64,000 nucleotides of DNA from Streptomyces sp. CHD11 (lineage in GTDB: Bacteria; Actinomycetota; Actinomycetes; Streptomycetales; Streptomycetaceae): the NCBI RefSeq assembly GCF_018638295.1, contig NZ_JABTTS010000020.1:61231-125230 (forward strand). The letters are read 5' to 3'. Positions 33,186 to 40,675 of the stretch are shown piece by piece. The notes under the pieces were generated by a model. It was not told where the DNA came from and ran no database searches. It was given only the letters and a program-made list of their open reading frames with translations. Made by a program: the position numbers and the translations under genes. Numbering within the stretch: position 1 is the stretch's first letter; every line of letters starts with the position of its first letter.

Positions 33186-34391
33186 CTAGCCCTGGAATCG
33201 ATACTCTTCGAGCAGTCGACGACCGATGATCATTTTCTGGATCTCGGCGGTGCCTTCACCGATCAGCAGCATCGGCGCCTCACGGTAGAGGCGCTCGATC
33301 TCGTACTCCTTGGAGAAGCCGTAGCCGCCGTGGATCCGGAAGGCGTCCTCCACGACCTCCTTGCAGTACTCGGAGGCGAGATACTTCGCCATCCCCGCTT
33401 CAAGGTCGTTTCGTTCTCCGGAGTCCTTTTTGCGTGCCGCGTTCACCATCATCGCATGCGCGGCCTCCACCTTGGTAGCCATCTCCGCCAGCTTGAACTG
33501 GATGGCCTGGTGCTGGGCGATCGGCTTGCCGAAAGTGTGACGCTGCTGGGCGTACCGGACGCCGAGCTCGAAGGCACGCTGAGCGACGCCGCAGCCACGG
33601 GCGGCCACATTGACCCGGCCGACCTCGACACCGTCCATCATTTGGTAAAAACCCCGGCCGGTGACCCCGCCGAGCACCCGTTCGGCGGGAATCCGCAGGC
33701 CGTCCATGATGAGCTCGGTGGTGTCGACACCCTTGTAGCCCATCTTGTCGATCTTGCCGGGGATGGTCAGCCCCGGGCGCACCTCTCCGAAGCCGGGCTC
33801 CTTCTCCACGAGGAAGGTCGTCATCGACTTGTGCGGCGCCGTCCCCTCGGGGTGACCCTCGTCACTGCGCACCAGGACGGCCACGAGGGACGAGGTCCCG
33901 CCGTTCGTCAGCCACATCTTCTGGCCGGTCAGGACGTACTCCTCGCCGTCCTTCACCGCCTTCGAGGTGATGGCCGACACGTCGGAGCCGAGCGCGGGCT
34001 CGGACATCGAGAAGGCGCCGCGGATGTCCCCGGCCGCCATCCGGGGGAGGAAGTGGTCCTTCTGCTCCTGCGTGCCGTGCTGCTTGAGCATGTACGCCAC
34101 GATGAAGTGGGTGTTGATGATGCCGGAGACCGACATCCAGCCGCGGGCGATCTCCTCCACGCACAGCGCGTAGGTGAGGAGGGACTCGCCCAGACCCCCG
34201 TACTCCTCGGGGATCATCAGGCCGAACAGGCCGAGTTCCTTCAGGCCGTCGACGATTGCCTGCGGGTACTCGTCGCGGTGCTCCAGCTCGGTGGCGACCG
34301 GGATGATCTCCTTGTCCACGAAGTCGCGGACGGTGGAGAGGATCTCCTGCTGGACGTCGGTCAGACCGGCGGTCTGGGCGAGACGGGCCAT
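33186..34391 (-). CDS. mcd: acyl-CoA dehydrogenase, probable (2S)-methylsuccinyl-CoA dehydrogenase
   Basis: Flavoprotein of 401 residues with the three acyl-CoA dehydrogenase domains. FAD and substrate motifs AFSMSEPALGSDVSAI, KMWLTNGG and the FGKPIAQHQAIQ region are present. The catalytic base is the Glu in LLIGEGTAEIQKMIIGRRLL, and the C-terminal RIHGGYGFSKEYEIERLYR is typical. Position as last gene of ccr-ecm-mcl-mch identifies it as the enzyme oxidising methylsuccinyl-CoA to mesaconyl-CoA. It is shorter than the Rhodobacter Mcd of about 550 residues, so it belongs to the shorter actinobacterial type. Its start is three bases after the mch stop. Confidence 0.88.
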   Translation of the reverse strand: MARLAQTAGLTDVQQEILSTVRDFVDKEIIPVATELEHRDEYPQAIVDGLKELGLFGLMIPEEYGGLGESLLTYALCVEEIARGWMSVSGIINTHFIVAYMLKQHGTQEQKDHFLPRMAAGDIRGAFSMSEPALGSDVSAITSKAVKDGEEYVLTGQKMWLTNGGTSSLVAVLVRSDEGHPEGTAPHKSMTTFLVEKEPGFGEVRPGLTIPGKIDKMGYKGVDTTELIMDGLRIPAERVLGGVTGRGFYQMMDGVEVGRVNVAARGCGVAQRAFELGVRYAQQRHTFGKPIAQHQAIQFKLAEMATKVEAAHAMMVNAARKKDSGERNDLEAGMAKYLASEYCKEVVEDAFRIHGGYGFSKEYEIERLYREAPMLLIGEGTAEIQKMIIGRRLLEEYRFQG

Positions 34392-34394
34392 GGC

Positions 34395-34907
34395 CTACTT
34401 CTCCTGCTCCCTGAGTTCCGGGCGGCCGGGCTGTTCTCCGCCGCGCTCCTTGATGTACGTCTCGGTCGGCACCATCACCTTGCGGCGGAACACGCAGACC
34501 AGCGTGCCGTCCTGCTTGTAGCCCCTGGTCTCGACGTACACGATCCCGCGGTCGTTCTTCGACTTCGACGGCCACTTGTCGAGCACCGTCGTCTGGCCGT
34601 AGACGGTGTCGCCGTGGAAGGTCGGCGCCACGTGCTTGAGCGACTCGATCTCCAGGTTGGCGATCGCCTTCCCCGAGATGTCGGGCACGGACATGCCGAG
34701 AAGGAGCGAGTAGATGTAGTTCCCGACCACCACGTTCTTGCCGAAGTCCGTCGTCTTCTCGGCGTAGTTGGTGTCCATGTGGAGCGGGTGGTGGTTCATC
34801 GTGAGGAGACAGAACAGGTGGTCGTCGTACTCGGTGACCGTCTTTCCCGGCCAGTGCTTGTACGTCGCGCCGACCTCGAACTCCTCGTAGGTGCGTCCGA
34901 ACTGCAT
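34395..34907 (-). CDS. mch: MaoC-family dehydratase, probable mesaconyl-CoA hydratase
   Basis: Hot-dog-fold protein of 170 residues: RTYEEFEVGATYKHWPGKTVTEYDDHLF, the hydratase region MNHHPLHMDTNYAEKTTDFG with the Asp/His-containing catalytic loop, and VVGNYIYSLLLGMS. It would add water to mesaconyl-CoA to give beta-methylmalyl-CoA, the substrate of the neighbouring lyase. The ATG at 34907 starts five bases after the mcl stop, and the stop is three bases before mcd. Some bacterial Mch proteins are longer double-hot-dog proteins; this one is a single domain. Confidence 0.87.
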   Translation of the reverse strand: MQFGRTYEEFEVGATYKHWPGKTVTEYDDHLFCLLTMNHHPLHMDTNYAEKTTDFGKNVVVGNYIYSLLLGMSVPDISGKAIANLEIESLKHVAPTFHGDTVYGQTTVLDKWPSKSKNDRGIVYVETRGYKQDGTLVCVFRRKVMVPTETYIKERGGEQPGRPELREQEK

Positions 34908-34912
34908 GGCGC

Positions 34913-35875
34913 TCAGCCCTCCGGGATCTCGAACTTCGACGTGCGCCGCATGCCGGCCGCACGTCCCTTGCCGGAGATGACCAGCGCCATCTTGCGGCTG
35001 GCCTCGTCGATCATCTCGTCGCCGAGCATCGCCGAACCCTTCTTGCCGCCGGCCTCGGACGTGCAGTACTCGTAAGCGTCCAGGATCAGCTCGGCGTGGT
35101 CGTAGTCCTCCTGCGACGGCGAGAAGATCTCGTTGGACGCCTCGACCTGGCCCGGGTGCAGCACCCACTTGCCGTCGAAGCCGAGCGCGGCGGCGCGCTG
35201 GGCGACCGCGCGGTAGCCGTCCACGTTGCGGATCTGCAGGTAGGGGCCGTCGATCGCCTGGAGGTTGTTGGCGCGGGCGGCCATCAGGATCTTCATCAGG
35301 ATGTAGTGGTAGGCGTCCGCCGGGTAGCCGGGCGGCTGCTCGCCCACGACCAGGGACTTCATGTTGATGGACGCCATGAAGTCGGCCGGGCCGAAGATGA
35401 TGGTCTCGACGCGCGGGGAGGCCTGCGCGATCTCGTTGACGTTGTTCAGGCCCCGGGCGTTCTCGATCTGCGCCTCGATGCCGATCTTGCCGACCTCGAA
35501 GCCCATCGTCTTCTCGATCTGGGTCAGCAGGAGGTCGAGCGCGACGATCTGCTGGGCGTCCTGGACCTTCGGCAGCATGATGCAGTCGAGGTTCGGGCCG
35601 GCTCCCTCCACGACCGTCACCACGTCCCGGTACGTCCACTCGGTGGTCCAGTCGTTGACGCGCACGACGCGGGTCTTGCCGGTCCAGTCGCCCTCGTTGA
35701 GGAACTTGACGATGGTGTGCCGGGCCTCGGGCTTGGCGAGCGGCGCGCAGGCGTCCTCCAGGTCGAGGAAGACCTGGTCCGCCGGAAGGCCCTGGGCCTT
35801 CTCCAGGAAGCGCGGGTTGCTTCCCGGGACCGCCAGACAGGAACGGCGGGGGCGAAGGCGGTTGACTGACGTCAT
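34913..35875 (-). CDS. mcl: HpcH/HpaI (CitE-like) lyase, probable beta-methylmalyl-CoA/malyl-CoA lyase
   Basis: TIM-barrel lyase of 320 residues: RRSCLAVPGSNPRFLEKA, the VFLDLEDACAP metal/CoA motif, VVRVNDWTTEW, MLPKVQ, and IEAQIENARGLNN with the metal-binding Glu. IIFGPADFMAS contains the conserved Gly-Pro-x-Asp, and a C-terminal GKWVLHPGQV completes the active site. It would cleave beta-methylmalyl-CoA to glyoxylate and propionyl-CoA. The ATG overlaps the ecm stop (ATGA), showing tight coupling. Confidence 0.9.
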   Translation of the reverse strand: MTSVNRLRPRRSCLAVPGSNPRFLEKAQGLPADQVFLDLEDACAPLAKPEARHTIVKFLNEGDWTGKTRVVRVNDWTTEWTYRDVVTVVEGAGPNLDCIMLPKVQDAQQIVALDLLLTQIEKTMGFEVGKIGIEAQIENARGLNNVNEIAQASPRVETIIFGPADFMASINMKSLVVGEQPPGYPADAYHYILMKILMAARANNLQAIDGPYLQIRNVDGYRAVAQRAAALGFDGKWVLHPGQVEASNEIFSPSQEDYDHAELILDAYEYCTSEAGGKKGSAMLGDEMIDEASRKMALVISGKGRAAGMRRTSKFEIPEG

Positions 35876-37899
35876 GCGGGGACCTCCAGGGGGTCGAGCT
35901 TGTTCGCGTTGCGGATCTCGTCGACGATGCGGCCGATGATCCCGGTGATGTCGAAGTCCTTCGGGGTGAAGACCGCGGCGACTCCGGCGGCCCGCAGCTG
36001 TTCGGCGTCACCGCTGGGGATGATGCCACCGGCGATCACCGGAATGTCTGTGGCACCGGCCACACGGAGCCGTTCGAGCACGTCCGGCACCAGCTGCGCG
36101 TGCGAGCCGGACAGGATGGACAGGCCCACCGCGTGCACGTCCTCCGCGAGGGCGGCGTCCACGATCTGCTCCGGGGTGAGCCGGATGCCCTGGTAGACCA
36201 CCTCGAACCCGGCGTCGCGGGCCCGCACGGCGATCTGCTCGGCGCCGTTGGAGTGGCCGTCGAGACCGGGCTTGCCGACCAGGAAGCGCAGCTTGCCGAC
36301 GCCCAGGTCCTCGGCGGTCAGGTCCACCCTGCGGCGGACCTCCGACAGGGTCGAGCCGGCCTCGGCGGTGACCGCCACCGGGGCGGAGGAGACGCCGGTC
36401 GGCGCCCGGAACTCCCCGAACACCTCGCGCAGCGCCCCGGCCCACTCGCCGGTCGTGACGCCGGCGCGGGCGCACTCCAGGGTTGCCTCCATCAGGTTGG
36501 CGGTGCCCTTCGCGGCCTCCTTCAGCCTCTCCAGCGCCTTGCAGGGGCGCGGGTGGTTGAAGGGCGGCTGGTAGCGGGTGTCGCGCCAGCTCTGCAGCGA
36601 GGCGATGACCCGGGCCTCCACCGCGGGGTCGACCGTCTGGATCGCGGTGTCCAGATCGGCGGTCAGCGGGTTCGGCTCGGTGCCCTCGAAGGCGTTCACA
36701 CCGATGATCTTCTCCTCCCCGGACTCGATCCGGGCGCGGCGCGCGGCGTGCGAGGAGACGAGCTGGGACTTGAGGTAGCCCGACTCGACGGCGGCCATCG
36801 CGCCGCCCATCTCCTCGATCCGCTCCATCTCGGCGAACGAGTCCGCGACGAGCTCCTCCACCTTCGCCTCGACCACCTTCGAGCCCTCGAAGATGTCGTC
36901 GTACTCCAGCAGGTCGCTCTCGTAGGCGAGGACCTGCTGGATACGCAGCGACCACTGCTGGTCCCAGGGGCGGGGCAGGCCCAGGGCCTCGTTCCAGGCC
37001 GGCAGCTGGACGGCACGCGCGCGGGCGTCCTTGGAGAGGGTGACGGCCAGCATCTCCAGGACGATCCGCTGGACGTTGTTCTCCGGCTGGGCCTCCGTCA
37101 GGCCGAGGGAGTTGACCTGGACGCCGTAGCGGAAGCGGCGGTGCTTGGGGTCCTCGATGCCGTACCGCTCGCGGGTGACCTGCTCCCAGATGCGGCCGAA
37201 GGCGCGCATCTTGCACATCTCCTCGACGAAGCGGACGCCCGCGTTGACGAAGAAGGAGATGCGGCCGACCACGTCGCCCATGCGTTCCTGCGGCACCTGG
37301 CCGCTGTCGCGCACGGCGTCGAGCACCGCGACGGCGGTGGACATCGCGTACGCGATCTCCTGCACCGGCGTGGCCCCGGCCTCCTGCAGGTGGTAGCTGC
37401 AGATGTTGATCGGGTTCCACTTCGGGAGGTGGGAGACCGTGTACGCGATCATGTCCGTGGTGAGGCGGAGCGACGGACCCGGCGGGAAGACGTGCGTCCC
37501 CCGGGACAGGTACTCCTTCACGATGTCGTTCTGGGTGGTCCCCTGGAGCCGGGTGAGGTCCGCGCCCTGCTCCTCGGCGACGACCTGGTAGAGCGCCAGC
37601 AGCCACATGGCGGTGGCGTTGATCGTCATCGAGGTGTTCATCTGCTCCAGGGGGATGTCGTGGAACAGCCGGCGCATGTCACCGAGATGGGCCACCGGCA
37701 CACCGACCCGGCCGACCTCGCCGCGGGCGAGGATGTGGTCGGAGTCGTAGCCGGTCTGGGTCGGCAGGTCGAACGCGACCGACAGGCCCGTCTGTCCCTT
37801 GGCGAGGTTGCGCCGGTACAGCTCGTTGGACGCCTCGGCCGTGGAGTGACCGGCGTACGTGCGCATGAGCCACGGACGGTCCTTCTGGCGCTCTGTCAT
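35872..37899 (-). CDS. ecm: ethylmalonyl-CoA mutase (MeaA-like, B12-dependent)
   Basis: Single-chain adenosylcobalamin mutase of 675 residues. The substrate barrel (about 1-530) starts RPWLMRTYAGHSTAEASNELYR and contains LSVAFDLPTQTGYDSD. The C-terminal cobalamin domain (about 540-665) has VGKPGLDGHSNGAEQIAVRA, which includes the DxHxxG His that binds cobalt, then GLSILSGSH and the GGIIPSGD loop. Ecm and methylmalonyl-CoA mutase are close; identification as Ecm rests on the operon and on the fused single-subunit form. It converts (2R)-ethylmalonyl-CoA to methylsuccinyl-CoA. The gene lies ten bases after ccr. Confidence 0.92.
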   Translation of the reverse strand: MTERQKDRPWLMRTYAGHSTAEASNELYRRNLAKGQTGLSVAFDLPTQTGYDSDHILARGEVGRVGVPVAHLGDMRRLFHDIPLEQMNTSMTINATAMWLLALYQVVAEEQGADLTRLQGTTQNDIVKEYLSRGTHVFPPGPSLRLTTDMIAYTVSHLPKWNPINICSYHLQEAGATPVQEIAYAMSTAVAVLDAVRDSGQVPQERMGDVVGRISFFVNAGVRFVEEMCKMRAFGRIWEQVTRERYGIEDPKHRRFRYGVQVNSLGLTEAQPENNVQRIVLEMLAVTLSKDARARAVQLPAWNEALGLPRPWDQQWSLRIQQVLAYESDLLEYDDIFEGSKVVEAKVEELVADSFAEMERIEEMGGAMAAVESGYLKSQLVSSHAARRARIESGEEKIIGVNAFEGTEPNPLTADLDTAIQTVDPAVEARVIASLQSWRDTRYQPPFNHPRPCKALERLKEAAKGTANLMEATLECARAGVTTGEWAGALREVFGEFRAPTGVSSAPVAVTAEAGSTLSEVRRRVDLTAEDLGVGKLRFLVGKPGLDGHSNGAEQIAVRARDAGFEVVYQGIRLTPEQIVDAALAEDVHAVGLSILSGSHAQLVPDVLERLRVAGATDIPVIAGGIIPSGDAEQLRAAGVAAVFTPKDFDITGIIGRIVDEIRNANKLDPLEVPA

Positions 37900-37909
37900 C
37901 TTCCGGCCC

Positions 37910-39253
37910 TCAGATGTTGCGGAAGCGGTTGATGGCGTCGATGTGCTTGGCGCGCTTCTCGTGGTCGCGCACCCCCAGGCCCTCCCCGGGCGCCAGGCAC
38001 AGCACGCCGACCTTGCCCTGGTGCAGGTTGCGGTGCACGTCGTAGGCGGCCTGGCCGGTGTCCTCGAGGGAGTACACCTTCGACAGGGTCGGGTGGATCC
38101 TGCCCTTCGCGACCAGCCGGTTGGCCTCCCAGGCCTCGCGGTAGTTGGCGAAGTGCGAGCCGATGATGCTCTTCAGCGACATCCACAGGTACCGGTTGTC
38201 GTACTCGTGGTTGTAGCCCGAGGTGGAGGCGCAGGTGACGATGGTGCCGCCCTTCCTCGTCACGTAGACGCTCGCTCCGAAGGTCTCCCGGCCCGGGTGC
38301 TCGAAGACGATGTCCACGTCCTCGCCGCCGGTGAGTTCGCGGATGCGCTTGCCGAAGCGCTTCCACTCCTTCGGGTCCTGGGTGTGCTCGTCCTTCCAGA
38401 ACCTGTAGCCCTCGGCGTTGCGGTCGATGATCGCCTCGGCGCCCATCTTCCGGCAGATCTCCGCCTTCTGGTCGCTGGAGACGACACAGATGGGGTTGGC
38501 GCCGCCGGCCAGCGCGAACTGGGTGGCGTAGCTGCCCAGTCCGCCGCTCGCGCCCCAGATGAGGACGTTGTCGCCCTGCTTCATGCCGGCGCCGTTGCGG
38601 GACACCAGCTGCCGGTACGCGGTGGAGTTGACCAGACCGGGGGCGGCGGCCTCCTCCCAGCTCAGGTGGTCCGGCTTGGGCATCAGCTGGTTGGACTTCA
38701 CCAGCGCGACCTCCGCCAGACCGCCGAAGTTGGTCTCGAAGCCCCAGATGCGCTGCTCGGGGTCGAGCATGGTGTCGTTGTGGCCGTCGCTGGACTCCAG
38801 CTCGACGGAGAGGCAGTGGGCGACGACCTCGTCCCCGGGCCGCCAGGCGTTGACGCCGGGGCCGGTGCGCAGCACCACGCCGGCGAGGTCGGAGCCGATG
38901 ATGTGGTACGGCAGGTCGTGGCGCTTGGTGAGTTCGCTGAGCCTGCCGTAGCGCTCCAGGAACCCGAAGGTGGACAGCGGCTCGAAGATCGAGGTCCAGA
39001 CCGAGTTGTAGTTGACCGAGGAGGCCATGACGGCCACCAGGGCCTCGCCCGGGCCGAGCTCGGGCAGCGGCACGTCGTCGAGGTGGATCGACTTGCGCGG
39101 GTCCTTGTCGCGGGTCTCGAGGCCCGCGAACATCTCCGTCTCGTCCTTGTGCACGGTGATCGCGCGGTACGACTCGGGGAGCGGCAGGGCGGCGAAGTCC
39201 TCCGACGTGGAGTCGGGCGACTGGATCGCGGCCAGGATGTGCTTGACGGTCAC
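37910..39253 (-). CDS. ccr: crotonyl-CoA carboxylase/reductase
   Basis: Medium-chain reductase of 447 residues that reductively carboxylates crotonyl-CoA to ethylmalonyl-CoA with NADPH and CO2. The NADPH site is IWGASGGLGSYATQFALAGG. The CO2-pocket residues described for Kitasatospora Ccr are all found at matching places: Asn81 (VNYNSVW), Phe172 and Glu173 (WGFETNFGG), and His367 (GSHFANY). The GTG at 39253 starts the expected N-terminus. It is the first gene of ccr-ecm-mcl-mch-mcd. The pathway supplies extender units (ethylmalonyl-CoA, and methylmalonyl-CoA via propionyl-CoA) as well as acetyl-CoA assimilation. Confidence 0.95.
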   Translation of the reverse strand: MTVKHILAAIQSPDSTSEDFAALPLPESYRAITVHKDETEMFAGLETRDKDPRKSIHLDDVPLPELGPGEALVAVMASSVNYNSVWTSIFEPLSTFGFLERYGRLSELTKRHDLPYHIIGSDLAGVVLRTGPGVNAWRPGDEVVAHCLSVELESSDGHNDTMLDPEQRIWGFETNFGGLAEVALVKSNQLMPKPDHLSWEEAAAPGLVNSTAYRQLVSRNGAGMKQGDNVLIWGASGGLGSYATQFALAGGANPICVVSSDQKAEICRKMGAEAIIDRNAEGYRFWKDEHTQDPKEWKRFGKRIRELTGGEDVDIVFEHPGRETFGASVYVTRKGGTIVTCASTSGYNHEYDNRYLWMSLKSIIGSHFANYREAWEANRLVAKGRIHPTLSKVYSLEDTGQAAYDVHRNLHQGKVGVLCLAPGEGLGVRDHEKRAKHIDAINRFRNI

Positions 39254-39447
39254 GGTGTTGCCTCCGGCGATGAGCGCCCTGAGGGAAGGGCGCTGAGGGT
39301 TACGTCGGTGTGCTGCTGAGGGTCGAGGGGTGCCGTCGGTTCGGCGGTGGTGCTTCGGCAGCGCTTGGTGTGCGCGGGAGGTTGCCTGTGACGCAGGCGT
39401 CCGGACGTGCGGGCGGTGGGCCCGCCGGGACTCGCCCGGACTCCTTC

Positions 39448-39476
39448 AACGTATGGCACGCCGTGTCAGCTCGCAA
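39448..39476 (-). promoter_or_regulatory. predicted sigma-HrdB-type promoter of the ccr operon
   Basis: Read on the minus strand, TTGCGA (39471-39476) and TACGTT (39448-39453) are separated by exactly 17 bases and lie about 195 bases upstream of the ccr GTG. Both hexamers match the vegetative Streptomyces consensus reasonably (TTGACN, TANNNT). The distance leaves a leader in which I see no riboswitch. Confidence 0.5.
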
Positions 39477-39588
39477 GGCACTGAGTGTCAGAACCTGGGC
39501 TCAGGTGAAATCTTTACCCATCAGATGAGCGATGATCGATCGAACGGCCTCGGGAACGCGGGTGAAAAAGGGGCTCTGACATGGCAAA

Positions 39589-39612
39589 ACGGCCACCCCG
39601 TGGGGTGGCCGT
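39589..39612 (-). terminator. Rho-independent terminator after the TetR gene
   Basis: An 11-bp perfect stem (ACGGCCACCCC with GGGGTGGCCGT) has a two-base loop. On the minus strand it is followed by GTTTTGCC, a short U-run. It lies 67 bases after the TetR stop and upstream of the ccr promoter, so it insulates ccr from upstream transcription. Confidence 0.85.
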
Positions 39613-39678
39613 CATCACAGTGGCGAGACCTTCTTCCGCGCTCCCCGCGTGCTTTCCCGGCGGGCCCGGAGACCGTGT

Positions 39679-40497
39679 TCAGCGCTCCTTGAGCGCCTGC
39701 TCGATGGTCCGCATCACCTCGTGCAGCGGGGCGTCGACGTGGGCGACCGTCACCAGGACCTCGCCGTGCGCCGACGCCGACGCCGAGGCGGCGGGCGGCT
39801 TCGGCGGCGCGGTGCGCCGGCCCGCCATGATCCCGCTGCCGAACGTCTTGCGGACGATCGCGAAGGCGTGGTCCAGCTGCGCCTCCACCTCGCCCTGGCC
39901 GCCCGCCCTGAGCCAGCGCCGCAGCACATGGTTGTGCGCGGTCACCACGGCGGACGCGGCGACCTCCGCCAGCAGGGGATCGTCGTTGGCGTCGTCGTCG
40001 TGCGCGTGCTCGTCGAAGTGACCGAGCAGATAGCGGGTGAAGAGCCGCTCGTAGCGGGCCACCGACGCGATCTCGGCCTCGCGCAGGGTGGGCACCTCGC
40101 GCGTCAGCTTGTAGCGGGCGACCGAGATCTCCGGCCGCGCCGCGTACATCTTCATGACCTCTTTGATCCCGCGGCACACCGTGTCCAGCGGGTGCTCGTG
40201 CGCGGGGGCGGCGTTGAGCACCGCCTCGGCGCGCACCAGGGTGTCGTCGTGGTCGGGGAAGATCGCCTCTTCCTTGGAGCGGAAATGCCGGAAGAAGGTG
40301 CGGCGGGCGACCCCGGCGGCTGCCGCGATCTCGTCGACGGTGGTGGCCTCGTACCCCTTCGTCGCGAACAGCTCCATCGCGGCGGCCGCCAGTTCCCGGC
40401 GCATTTTCAGCCGCTGGGCGGCGGCACGGGAGCCCGCGGTGCTCTCCGGCGGCTCGGTCGTGGCTGACGTACGTGCGGACTTGGCGGGCTGGGACAT
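39679..40497 (-). CDS. TetR-family transcriptional regulator
   Basis: DNA-binding regulator of 272 residues. The N-terminal helix-turn-helix (about 32-78) reads LAAAAMELFATKGYEATTVDEIAAAAG then VARRTFFRHFRSKEEAIF, a classic TetR domain with a long 30-residue leader. The C-terminal domain is helical and ends with a Pro/Ala-rich linker and TVAHVDAPLHEVMRTIEQAL. The ATG at 40497 is preferred; an ATG at 40515 is possible. It lies between the 3-hydroxybutyryl-CoA dehydrogenase gene (178 bases upstream, same strand) and the divergent-free ccr promoter, so control of the ethylmalonyl-CoA pathway or its acyl-CoA intermediates is a reasonable inference. Confidence 0.88.
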   Translation of the reverse strand: MSQPAKSARTSATTEPPESTAGSRAAAQRLKMRRELAAAAMELFATKGYEATTVDEIAAAAGVARRTFFRHFRSKEEAIFPDHDDTLVRAEAVLNAAPAHEHPLDTVCRGIKEVMKMYAARPEISVARYKLTREVPTLREAEIASVARYERLFTRYLLGHFDEHAHDDDANDDPLLAEVAASAVVTAHNHVLRRWLRAGGQGEVEAQLDHAFAIVRKTFGSGIMAGRRTAPPKPPAASASASAHGEVLVTVAHVDAPLHEVMRTIEQALKER

Positions 40498-40675
40498 GCC
40501 CTGAACGTACTGCATGGACGCTGTTCGATGCGCGTGAGAGGGGGCTTCCCAGCCCTCCGCGGGGAGGGGCGGGACGCCGCGGGCGGACGGCGCGAACCGG
40601 TCGGGGTCGAGCAGCCCGCCCCACTCCGCGTCGTCCGGCTCCGCCCGGCCCTCGAACCGGTCTCCGGGGCCCGCC

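Noticed and set aside
39254..39447. Possible cobalamin riboswitch in the leader of the B12-dependent pathway operon
   Set aside because: I could not find the conserved B12-box sequence or a convincing multi-stem fold; the leader is only about 190 bases.
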